This document shows, piece by piece, positions 1-7,946 of a stretch of 10,873 nt of DNA. The translations under genes were made by a program, and so were the position numbers. The stretch is from NCBI GenBank assembly GCA_016987375.1, contig PJRA01000220.1, forward strand, positions 537,235-548,107, written 5' to 3'. Position 1 is the first letter of the stretch. Every line of letters begins with the position of its first letter. The DNA is from Brachionus koreanus. Its lineage: Eukaryota; Rotifera; Eurotatoria; Ploima; Brachionidae. Under the pieces are notes generated by a model. It was not told the origin of the DNA, ran no database searches, and worked only from the letters and a program-made list of their open reading frames with translations.

Positions 1-18
1 GCACGTACTAAATTTTGA

Positions 19-150
19 GTGATACATACCTTGTATCAATATGATACATTTTGCAGTATGCTTTTTAGACCCTTAGAAAAAAAGTTTTTTTAATTTTAAA
101 TTTTTGTTTTTATTTTTTGTTCCAAGATTCACAATGCCAAAGAAAGGCTG
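19..150 (+). repeat. Left copy of a ~130-bp terminal inverted repeat
   Basis: This segment matches the reverse complement of 10741-10871 at roughly 90% by eye, with about ten differences and one single-base gap. Shared blocks include GATACATACCTTGTATCA, TTTTTAGACCCTTAGAAAAA and the T-rich tract around 100-120. The match runs past an ATG at 134-136 that opens an MPKK-like start and then fades between 146 and 165. Three copies of TGATACA in alternating orientation (20-26, 32-38, 42-48) sit at the outer end. It looks like the outer end of a DNA transposon with part of its 5' leader; the family is not identified. Confidence 0.85.
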
Positions 151-268
151 AAAAATTGAGAGAAGAATTTATAAATTTTATGTGATTTAAGCTCTTTTGA
201 AATTTTTTTAAATTCTATACAATGAAGCGTCAATGAGAGAGCTTGTTGAATGAGTCCTAATGAGCTGA

Positions 269-650
269 ATCGTTTTGGACTTGATATGTGATATTGAATT
301 TAAGGTTAAATATTTTGAAGAAAAATTAATGGTCTGGTTGCCTATTTCACAACACAAAATAAGCGTAACATATTTTGTACCTAGTGTTTTAGCGGTCAAA
401 CAACATGTCTACCTTGGATAGTCTATTAAAAAACGACTTGAACCAATGATTAAAGAATATTATCAGGATGGCGATTGTGAATTTTGGCCCGACTTAGCAT
501 CATCTGTTAGATAAAAATTATAAGGAATGTTATTATTTTGCCAAAGAAGTGAATCAAACTTGCCTGAACAAAATCGACACAAAGTTTGTACAAGACCATG
601 TCAAGACTGTTCGCTCTAGACTCGCTATCATGCGTCGTCATGGAGTTTAA
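269..650 (+). pseudogene. Decayed C-terminal part of a Tc1/mariner (maT-like, IS630 superfamily) transposase
   Basis: No intact frame survives. One frame, open from 269 to about 509, reads FEEKLMVWLPIS near 314-349, then KKRLEPMIKEYYQDGD and FWPDLASS at 482-505. These correspond to the core of maT/Tc1-mariner transposases around the second catalytic Asp (FWPDLA). That frame is broken by TAG at 419-421. Around 505-540 the reading shifts frame and continues as YYFAKEVNQ, then KFVQDHVKTVRSRLAIMRRHGV to TAA at 648-650, which resembles the family's C-terminal tail. The stretch that should carry the third catalytic acidic residue and the following Trp is missing, so the enzyme cannot work. The N-terminal DNA-binding domains are not visible; only about 130 bases separate this relic from the start codon in the left terminal repeat. 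Family membership is recognised from motifs only. Confidence 0.7.
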
Positions 651-710
651 TACCTTAACTGATATTATTTTTTCAAAAAAGAAAAGTTCAGTTATAATTT
701 AAAAAAAAAA

Positions 711-757
711 CTCAGGGCATTTGTTAAATTTTGTGCCATTTTTTATTCTAACCTGTA
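711..757 (+). repeat. Probable 3' end (inverted terminal repeat half) of the maT-like element
   Basis: About 60 bases after the transposase stop lies GGGCATTTG, then TTTTGTGCCATTTTTTATTC, then AACCTGTATA. Termini that read inward as CAGGTT...AAAATGGCACAAAA and sit on a TA target dinucleotide are typical of maT/mariner elements. No matching inverted partner was found upstream, and the repeat at 19-150 is a different sequence, so the 5' end of this element seems to be lost. Confidence 0.5.
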
Positions 758-1383
758 TATAGCTTTAATTTTTAAAATTTAAAAAATCACCTGCTTTAAT
801 TTGTTTATCTGAGCTTTAATCATTTTAAAATTCTTTAAATTGATCTTTCTCCAAACTATTTTTTAAAAAAACAATTTTGTTCATGATAATTATGACTGGA
901 CTGTCTGTCTAAAACTATTCTATTAATCAAAGACTAGCAGTGGCTCGTTGCCGCTCTTTGGCTCGTGGCTCATTAATTTTAAAGATCTCATTTTGGATTA
1001 ATGCACTGAATGTCAGAAAATTTTATTGATAATAATTTATTTTTAAATTTAAAAAAAAAAAGATGAAAATATTAAAATATACAACACTAAAAATATCTAT
1101 AAAAAAAGAAATACAAAATTAATTTTAAATTATCAATGTTAAAACTGATTATTAACAAATTTATGATATGTTCATTTTTATTTTTGAAAAATTGTTCGCA
1201 TTATAAAAGTGTTCTTTTGAATTTTCGAACTATAAAAAATTATTGATAACTAATTACGCTAAAATTTTAAATAAATAAGCTCTTTCTTTTAGGGTAATTT
1301 CATTTTTTTTAAAAAATCGGTGTTGGACTTTGGATCAATACATCCTAATCATCGAAATTCTGATTTTTCGACTAAAATTTTAC
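758..1383. other. AT-rich stretch with no recognisable gene
   Basis: No open frame of note occurs on either strand. It is downstream of the maT-like relic and also downstream (3') of the minus-strand TFIIA gamma gene, so it should contain that gene's 3' end. A minus-strand AATAAA (plus TTTATT at 1177-1182) is the only standard polyadenylation hexamer noted, about 200 bases past the stop. The single compositional anomaly is the GC-richer patch at 938-973. Confidence 0.6.
938..973. repeat. GC-rich TGGCTCGT repeat patch, possibly a solitary hAT-like end
   Basis: CAGTGGCTCGTTGCCGCTC is followed by TTTGGCTCGTGGCTCATT. The octamer TGGCTCGT occurs twice. The patch starts with CAG and, on the other strand, reads as repeated GAGCCAC/GAGCCACTG, a pattern seen in ends of some hAT transposons. 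No second end, target duplication or transposase is present, so this is only a resemblance. Confidence 0.2.
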
Positions 1384-1855
1384 TTATTTACCACCAGAAT
1401 TAAAAATTGTAAAACTTAATTTTACTTTTTTATCAGATTTTGCTTCACATGCAACAATTTTTACATTTTGATTGCTTTCTAGTTTTATGGCCGGTGAGTT
1501 TTGTATAGTAATTTCAATTCCTTGAAACAAAAGCGTCCAAACATTATCACAATTTCGGTAAGTATCTAATTTTGACTGAAAAATTTTATTCATAAATTCC
1601 TTTTAATTACATTAATTTACTTTGAATGTTATTTTATTGTTAACTTTAGAAGAAAAAATTTTTGAAATAGACTTATCGTACTCTTTAAACATTCGCTTTG
1701 CCCATTTGTCTGATATTTGGTTGGACTTAGCACATAAAAAAATTTTGTTTATAAAATATTTTTGATCAAAATCTCACTTGCATAAATTCATCAAGTGTCT
1801 CTTGTAAAGCTAAACCTAGAGTAGTCGTTCTATACACTTCGTATTCATTACCCAT
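1384..1855 (-). CDS. GTF2A2: Transcription initiation factor IIA small (gamma) subunit, three exons
   Basis: TFIIA gamma pairs with TFIIA alpha/beta to stabilise TBP on promoters in the nucleus. Exons on the minus strand are 1855-1778 (26 codons), 1725-1621 (35 codons) and 1575-1384 (63 codons plus TAA). They are joined in phase 0 across introns of 52 bases (GTGAGA...CTAAG) and 45 bases (GTAAAT...TTCAG). The 124-residue product starts MGNEYEVYRTTTLGLALQET, matching the family N-terminus (YxLYRxTTLGxxLQExLDE). Exon 2 supplies the rest of the helical domain (ISDKWAKRMFKEYDKSI). Exon 3 supplies the beta-barrel: LDTYRNCDNVWTLLFQGIEI and VKIVACEAK. Human GTF2A2 has 109 residues; the excess is a C-terminal tail ending SFTIFNSGGK plus small insertions. 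Exon 3 alone looks like a 69-residue open frame if the splicing is missed. Identification is strong; no transcript evidence was available. Confidence 0.92.
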
Positions 1856-2780
1856 TTTAAACTACAAGTTTATCTATGAAAAATTTAAAATACTAAATCT
1901 TTGAAATTATATTATTATCAAAAAGCATTTGAAAATTTAAAATTTCTCCAATGATTCTAGTTCATAAAAGTTTGGGGTCACCGGCCTAATTTTTATGATG
2001 AAAATTATAATTCGAAAATTCTTTGAATGTTTCATAATTACTTTGAATACTAGAACAAATAGTCAAGAGCCTGAAATTTAGTCGTTAGCATTTTAATTCA
2101 ATGATAGTTTAAAAAACAAATATTCTTATCTCAGAAATTAAGAATTCAAGCTGTTAAAATTTCAGTCATCAATTTTTTTCTAATGTTATCTGAAATTTTC
2201 TAAATTATGCTTCGAAATTTTCTGAGCAGGTTTCTTGCAAATTTTCTAATAGATACGTAAAACTAACTAGCAATACACATAGCGAGTGAACAATACATAT
2301 TTTTAAATATTAAAATGCATAAATTTAAATTTCATTGCAAAAAGGACTAGGTGGGCACATATTTAAGCAAATGCCTCATAATTTATTATTATAGATGTTT
2401 AAATTATTGAAAAATTGCATTATTATAAGATTAGTAGTGGAGAAGCTTAAATCAAATCCGGCTCAAAGTCTGTATAAAAGCACCTCACTTACGTCTCACT
2501 CGTGGTTTTTAAATCCGCATAGAAATTTGTATATGTTTCAATATTTTATTTCAAACAGTGTTCAAGGCAAAGTTTTTAATTGCGTTTCTATCTTGTAATT
2601 CAGCTGTCTCTATTTTTGATAAACTGTGAAAAATTATCATCTAACAGATAAAAATAATGTTATTATTTTGATATTTGAAATTAAAATATTTTTTAATTTA
2701 AAAATTAAATTTAGTTTTTCATGCAAATAGCTAAAATTTTTTAGATTAAAGTAACCAAACTGAAACAATTAAGCTAAAAA
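1856..2780. other. 925-bp divergent intergenic region (TFIIA gamma / IRP1)
   Basis: The gap separates the start codons of the minus-strand TFIIA gamma gene and the plus-strand IRP1 gene, so it should hold both promoters. It is mostly AT-rich without strong structure. At 2395-2598 there is an ATG-started plus-strand frame of 67 codons that resembles no family I know and may be chance, although the segment is less AT-rich than its flanks. A TATAAAAG lies inside that frame. At 2743-2744 a pyrimidine-rich run ends in TTTTTTAG, 37 bases before the IRP1 ATG. This could be a 5' UTR (or trans-splice) acceptor, with a possible donor GTAATT at 2595-2600. Confidence 0.5.
2473..2480 (+). promoter_or_regulatory. 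Candidate TATA box upstream of IRP1
   Basis: TATAAAAG is a full TATA-box match in a moderately GC-richer context. TCACT-type initiator candidates lie 15-25 bases downstream (2485-2501). It is 308 bases before the IRP1 start codon, which leaves room for a 5' UTR or a 5' UTR intron. In sequence this AT-rich a chance match is quite possible. Confidence 0.25.
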
Positions 2781-5700
2781 ATGCATACAGATGGACATAC
2801 TTTTAAGATATTTTTAAAAGACTTGTTTATTGAGGGAGAAAAATTTCAATACTATGACGTGTCTATCATAAACGAAGAAAAATATGGTAAATTATCAGAA
2901 AACTTATTAATTTTAGAATAAATTCTATGTGTTTTTTATTTTTTGAAGCATTACTTCCATATTCAATTAGAGTATTGCTCGAATCAGCAGTTAGAAATTG
3001 TGATGAATTTCAAGTTACCAGTAAAGATGTAAAAAATATTCTCAATTGGCCAGAAACACAAAAAAATGAAGTTGAGATACCATTTTTACCTTCGAGAGTC
3101 TTGCTCCAAGATTTTACGTAAGATTTAAGTCAAGAACAAATCGCTAAAGCATAGCTGGCAAATAACTATGAGAAATATTTTTTTATAAAATCTCTCAGCA
3201 TTTCTATTAATCTAAATTCATCAGATATTAAAAATAATGCCGCTATTCAATTAAAAAAAATAAAAATAAAAAGCCTTGAATTTATTTATTAATTTTTCAA
3301 GAGGAGTTCCTGCAGTGGTTGATTTTGCAGCAATGAGAGATGCAATAAAAAGGTTAGGAGGCGATGCTCAAAAAATAAATCCTATATGTCCAGCAGACTT
3401 AGTTATTGATCATTCAATTCAAGTCGATGTAGCTAGAAGGTAAGATAATTGAGTCGATAATTTTTTTCTATTAGCTATTAGTTTTCTAACCCTAATGATT
3501 AACTTTAACATATTTGCGAATCATTTATTCTTGGCTTTAAAAAATCCAAGCTTGCCGATTGAATACGAAACAAAAAAACATCCAAAATCATAAGAAATTT
3601 AAAAATTTTTATAGATTAATTCAGCTGCCGGTGAAAAATCAGCTTATTTTAGATTCGAGCCAACGAGCATGTGATGCGACAAATTTTTCGGTTGACACTT
3701 GTTCAAATCGCATAATACAAAACCGAAATTTTTTGCCAAAAAAAAATCCAAGTTTGTATCGTCAGTCCTTAAGTCCTCAGAATTATTTTTTGCAGCAAAA
3801 TTTCCGCAAACAGGCCCAAGTATTGTCCAACCATCGAAATCAAAATAATAAAATCGAATATCTAAATAGTTATGAAATAAATAGTAATAATCAAATTTTA
3901 ATTGAGACTGTTTTTGAGGAATGTCCGTTTCACAGTATTCGAACCGAATGGTACATTCCAAATTTTTTAAAATTTTTTCTCGTCTTCTTAAAAATTATTT
4001 CTAAAAAAAATTTGATTTTTGTTGCATGATATTTTGCCTAACTTAAGAATTTCCATTCAATTAAATTATTGCTTAGATTTTATTAAAAAATTCTTATTCA
4101 AATTTAAGTGCTGAAGCATTAGAAAAAAATCAGAAATTAGAATTTGAAAGAAATTTAGAACGATTTCAATTTTTGAAATGGGGTGCAAATGCTTTTAAAA
4201 ACATGTTAATAGTTCCTCCTGGCAGTGGCATTGTTCACCAAGTCAATTTAGAGTGCTTGGCCCGAGTTGTGTTCAATACTGACCATTTACTTTATCCAGA
4301 CAGTTTAGTAGGAACAGATAGTCATACTACTATGATAAACGGTCTTGGTATTGTTGGATGGGGCGTCGGAGGCATTGAGGGTATTTGCAATTTAGATAGC
4401 TTTGAATTTTTCCTTAGATTATTTTGTTGTTTTTAGCTGAAGCTGTTATGCTTGGACAGTCGATAAGTATGGTTTTACCCCAAGTCGTTGGCTATAAAAT
4501 TACTGGTAAATTAAACGATATGTGTACGTCTACTGATGTTGTGCTTACAATTACCAAAAATTTGAGGCAAATTGGTGTTGTAGGAAAATTTGTGGAATTC
4601 TTTGGGCCTGGAGTTTATCAGCTTTCAATAGCTGATAGAGCGACAATAGCAAACATGTGTCCAGAATATGGAGCTACCATTGGATTTTTTCCAGCTGATG
4701 AAAAAGCAATTAAATACTTAGTGCAAACAGGTCGCAACAATAAATCTATAAGATTTATTGAAGAATATTTGAGAGCTACAAAAATGTTCAGAGATTATAA
4801 TGATGAAAAATCAGACCCAATTTATAGTCAAGTCCATGAATTGGACTTATCGACTGTGAAGCCTTGCGTAAGTGGACCAAAACGGCCTCAAGATAAAGTG
4901 TTTGTAAAAGACTTAAAAACTGAATTCGTCAAATCGCTCACAAACAAAGTCGGATTTAGTGTAAAAATAAATTAAATTCTAAAATGAAATAATTTTTTTT
5001 AAACGATTTTCTTAAGGGTTATGGTCTCAAGCCTGATGATGTAAGTCGAGAAATAAAATTTGTTCATGAAAATGAAGAATATAGTTTAAAACATGGTTCA
5101 ATTGTTATTGCAGCCATAACTTCATGTACAAATACAAGTAATCCATCAGTTATGCTAGCTGCAGGTCTATTGGCTAAAAAAGCAATTGAACTCGGACTCA
5201 AAGTTAAACCATACATAAAAACAAGTTTGTCGCCTGGAAGTGGAGTGGTTACTGAGTATTTGAACAAAAGTGGAATGCTTCCTGCTCTAGAAACATTGGG
5301 GTAATTTAGCTAATTAATTAATTAAAAAAATTAAAACTAATTATTTATTTTTAAAGTTTTAACATAGTCGGATATGGTTGTATGACTTGCATTGGCAACA
5401 GTGGTCCTATTCCTGAATCAGTAACTGAAGCAATAGATAAAGTAAAAAAATAAACTTTTAATTAGTAAGAAAATTAACCAATTTAGGTTAAATTTAAAGT
5501 TTTCCAAGACATTTAGATATTCATGATCATAAGTAGTTATCTTTTAGTTTAATTAAACGAAAAAATTTCAAAAGCATTGCATTTTTTTCTCCTTATTCAC
5601 TCCTTTTGGATCATAGGCTCATTACCTTTGATTTCCACTCAAGTCGATCTTTTGTTTTTACCCTTGCTTCTCCCCATGTCATTCCCATTTCAATGATTTC

Positions 5701-7579
5701 TTACGTGGTTGTTGACCTTCATGCTATTGCTGGTCTTCCTCTCTTACGTGGCTTTTGGGTGTCCATTGAAGGGCCTTTTTTGGTATTCTTTTTTTCTTTC
5801 ATTCTAAGTCCAATTCATCGCAATCTTTTGTTTTTAATGCATTGGCTTAATGGGTCTGAATTTGTTCTTTTGTTTAGTTCATCATTCGACAGTGTCTCAG
5901 GCAATTGTTTAACCAGAATTCTCCCTAAGCTTTAAGTATGGAATGTGTTCAAAGTTCTTTTGTCAGATTCATACATTCCTCAACATTCACTTCCGTGCAT
6001 TAGCTTTTGTTTTGAAAGTATTATCTATTCGCCGTGTAATTTTGTTTTTTCAGATCCAGAATACAGAAAAACCATGTACTATTGTTTATTTGGCCTGATC
6101 CTGTCCAGCGTTAGCTGTGAAGGTTTTCAGTCTCAAGCGTCATGACTGGCGTTGTATTGTCCATTGGATTTTTGCTACTACTCCCTTGACTTTTTTCTGC
6201 TTTAACGATTTCTTTGTAACTTTTTTTAATTCTTGAACAGTTGGGTAGTTAGACTTGATCTTCAATAATTATTGAAAAAAACCGATCAAGTTAATCTTTA
6301 TTTATTTAAAATATTAGAAATTTCAATAGTTCATTTTATTCTTTAAAAAAAAAACAAAAAACAGCTCCTTAATAAATTAACAAATATTAATAAAAAAAAA
6401 TTTTTTGGCATTCAAGAATGATTTAATAGCAGTTGGAATTCTTAGCGGAAATCGAAATTTTGAGGGTCGCATTCATCCATCAACTAGAGCAAACTATTTA
6501 GCATCACCTCCTTTAGTAATTGCTTATGCGATCGCCGGCCGCATTGACATAGACTTTGAAAATGAATCCTTAGGCTTTAGTGAGAAACTAAATCGTGAAA
6601 TCTATCTGAGTGATATTTGGCCAACGCGTCAAGAACTACAAGAATTAGAAACGAACTATGTTATTCCTGAAATGTTTAACAAAGTTTATGAAAAAATTAC
6701 TGTCGGAAGTCCTCAATGGGCTAACTTAACAGTTCCATTAACAGATTTATATCCCTGGAATTTAGAATCAACCTATATTAAACAGCCACCATTTTTCGAA
6801 AATATGACTGCAGATTTACCACCAGTTCAGTCAATAAAAAATGCTAGGCTTTTACTCTATTTAGGAGATTCAATAACCACTGATCACATCTCTCCGGCCG
6901 GTAGCATTGCTAGAAATAGTCCTGCTGCAAAATATCTGCTTGAAAGAGGACTAGCGCCACGTGATTTTAATTCCTATGGATCACGTCGTGGAAACGACGC
7001 AGTTATGTCTCGGGGCACATTTGCCAATATCCGTCTTGTAAACAAATTAATGAATGGCCAAACAGGTCCAAAGACTATTTTCTTTCCAAAAAATCAAATT
7101 ATGGATGTTTACGATGCTGCAGATAATTATAAACGAGAAAACATACCTATAATTGTAATAGCTGGCAAAGAATACGGTTCGGGCTCGTCTAGGGACTGGG
7201 CAGCCAAAGGCCCATGGATGCTAGGAGTTAAAGCAATTATTGCAGAAAGCTATGAACGTATTCATAGAAGCAACTTAATTGGAATGGGAATAATTCCATT
7301 TCAATTTTTGAATGGAGAAACTGGTGAATCGCTTAATTTAAATGGAACTGAAAAATTCAACATATTGATTGATGAAAGTTTGACGGTTAAACAAATAGTT
7401 GAAGTAGAGGTATTATTATATATATGTTATTCTAAATCAAAACATTATTTAAAAAATTTAAATATTAGACTGACACTGGAATTAAATTTAAAGTTCTAAC
7501 TAGAATAGACACCAATGTTGAGCTTAATTACATTAAAAATGGCGGAATTTTGAACTATATGATTCGAAAGTTTTTGTAG
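2781..7579 (+). CDS. ACO1: Cytosolic aconitase / iron regulatory protein 1, nine exons
   Basis: The family isomerises citrate to isocitrate in the cytosol with a [4Fe-4S] cluster; without the cluster, IRP1 binds iron-responsive elements in mRNA. Exons: 2781-2886, 2949-3117, 3302-3439, 4109-4380, 4437-4960, 5017-5300, 5357-5441, 6417-7409, 7469-7579. They sum to 2682 bases, giving 893 residues (human IRP1 has 889). Every junction is GT-AG and keeps frame. An in-frame TAA at 2775-2777 just before ATG 2781 supports the start, and no mitochondrial presequence is seen. Visible motifs: GTDSHTTM (D208, H210); cluster ligands C440 ([13 protein letters not shown]), C506 and C509 ([13 protein letters not shown]); R539 and R544 in [10 protein letters not shown]; swivel-domain [13 protein letters not shown] with R785; C-terminus [13 protein letters not shown]. 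It resembles IRP1 rather than mitochondrial aconitase in length and throughout. All catalytic ligands are intact, so enzyme activity is expected; RNA binding cannot be judged. AATAAA lies six bases after TAG. Confidence 0.95.
3440..4108 (+). other. Oversized intron 3 of IRP1 with an unidentified higher-GC insert
   Basis: The intron runs from GTAAGA to TTTAAG and is 669 bases, against 56-62 for most others in the gene. Roughly 3620-3960 is noticeably less AT-rich than the flanks. One plus-strand frame stays open from 3541 to the TGA at 4027-4029 and a minus-strand frame is open across 3644-3961. Neither contains a usable ATG start: the plus frame has no internal Met codon and both formal starts are TTG. 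I recognise no protein family in either frame, and I found no terminal inverted repeats. It is most likely a fragment of an inserted element or former coding sequence; an alternative exon is less likely, because skipping it gives a perfect IRP1 junction (QVDVAR/SAEALEK). Confidence 0.5.
5605..6240 (-). mobile_element. LINE (non-LTR retrotransposon) reverse transcriptase C-terminal relic in IRP1 intron 7
   Basis: Read on the minus strand, one frame from about 5905 to 5611 gives [19 protein letters not shown], then KNKRLR(stop)IG, then KRGRPAIA(stop)RS, then [29 protein letters not shown]. This is the characteristic tail after the reverse transcriptase domain of invertebrate LINEs (ISNxxLWxRTNQxP, RRWRWIGH, GRPxxTWRR, TWxExxxxAxDRxxW). 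The frame keeps register for nearly 300 bases but has TGA at 5815-5817, 5719-5721 and 5611-5613 and TAA at 5701-5703. Two of the TGAs stand where Trp is conserved. Upstream of 5940 the higher-GC segment continues to about 6240 but is too degraded to read. The element is inserted antisense within a 975-base intron (5442-6416). It is non-functional; the exact LINE clade is not assigned. Confidence 0.75.
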
Positions 7580-7584
7580 ACGTG

Positions 7585-7590
7585 AATAAA
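7585..7590 (+). terminator. Candidate polyadenylation signal of IRP1
   Basis: AATAAA begins six bases after the TAG at 7577-7579. If used, the 3' UTR would be only about 20-40 bases, consistent with a compact genome. The hexamer is also expected by chance in such AT-rich sequence. Confidence 0.4.
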
Positions 7591-7910
7591 TGAGAAAATT
7601 TTAAAGAAACAATCGAATATTAGATAATTTAATTAAAATTAAAAAAAAAAAAGAAAAACTCCTAGTTTTAAAAGTTTTATGAAAGATTTTCAAATTTTGT
7701 TTGTTAAACTTATTTTATTCTTAAAATTGATCTAAAATCAAATATTTGAATTCAAATAAATATTTTTCAAGTTTATTTAAACAAAAAATTTTTTTTTTTT
7801 CTCTAAAAATCACTCAATTTCCATCAGGTATTGAATCCTGCAATTTTAACCAAACGAAACTAATTTTTCCTTAAAAAAAAAAAAAACATTATAGAAAATT
7901 TTAGAGAGAA

Positions 7911-7940
7911 TTTTGAATTTTTTTGAATTTTTTTGAATTT
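7911..7940 (+). repeat. Three perfect tandem copies of a 10-mer before GatB
   Basis: TTTTGAATTT is repeated exactly three times at 7911-7920, 7921-7930 and 7931-7940. The array ends six bases before the GatB start codon. It may be a simple slippage product in the 5' UTR. Confidence 0.8.
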
Positions 7941-7946
7941 TAAAGA

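Larger units (their letters stand above)
7580..7946. other. Intergenic region between IRP1 and GatB
   Basis: These 367 bases are extremely AT-rich, with long A and T homopolymers around 7640, 7790 and 7874. They should contain the IRP1 3' end and the GatB promoter. A T-tract followed by CCATCAG (ending at 7827), 119 bases before the GatB ATG, resembles a splice acceptor for a 5' UTR intron or spliced leader, but this is only a pattern. No coding sequence is apparent. Confidence 0.55.

Noticed and set aside
208..399. Minus-strand 63-codon frame near the left end
   Set aside because: It lies antisense to the maT-like transposase relic, whose motifs are read on the plus strand.
2540..2565. Iron-responsive element (CAGTGT loop) upstream of IRP1
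   Set aside because: The five bases on each side of the loop sequence do not pair and there is no bulged C in the right place. The other CAGTG occurrences are in coding sequence or the 938 patch.
3925..3955. tRNA or tRNA-derived SINE suggested by a GGTTCGAATAC-like B box on the minus strand
   Set aside because: No A box at the right distance and no cloverleaf could be drawn.
3644..3961. Minus-strand frame in intron 3 as a gene
   Set aside because: It begins only at TTG, shows no family signature and overlaps another Met-less frame; it is kept only as part of the unexplained insert.
5611..5817. TGA read as tryptophan (alternative nuclear genetic code)
   Set aside because: TGA stands at Trp positions only in the dead LINE copy. 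All Trp codons I checked in the three host genes are TGG, which would be odd in such an AT-rich genome if TGA were available. Decay explains it.
5606..6145. Two plus-strand open frames in IRP1 intron 7 as genes
   Set aside because: They are the opposite strand of the LINE reverse-transcriptase relic, which explains their openness and unusual Phe/Leu-rich composition.
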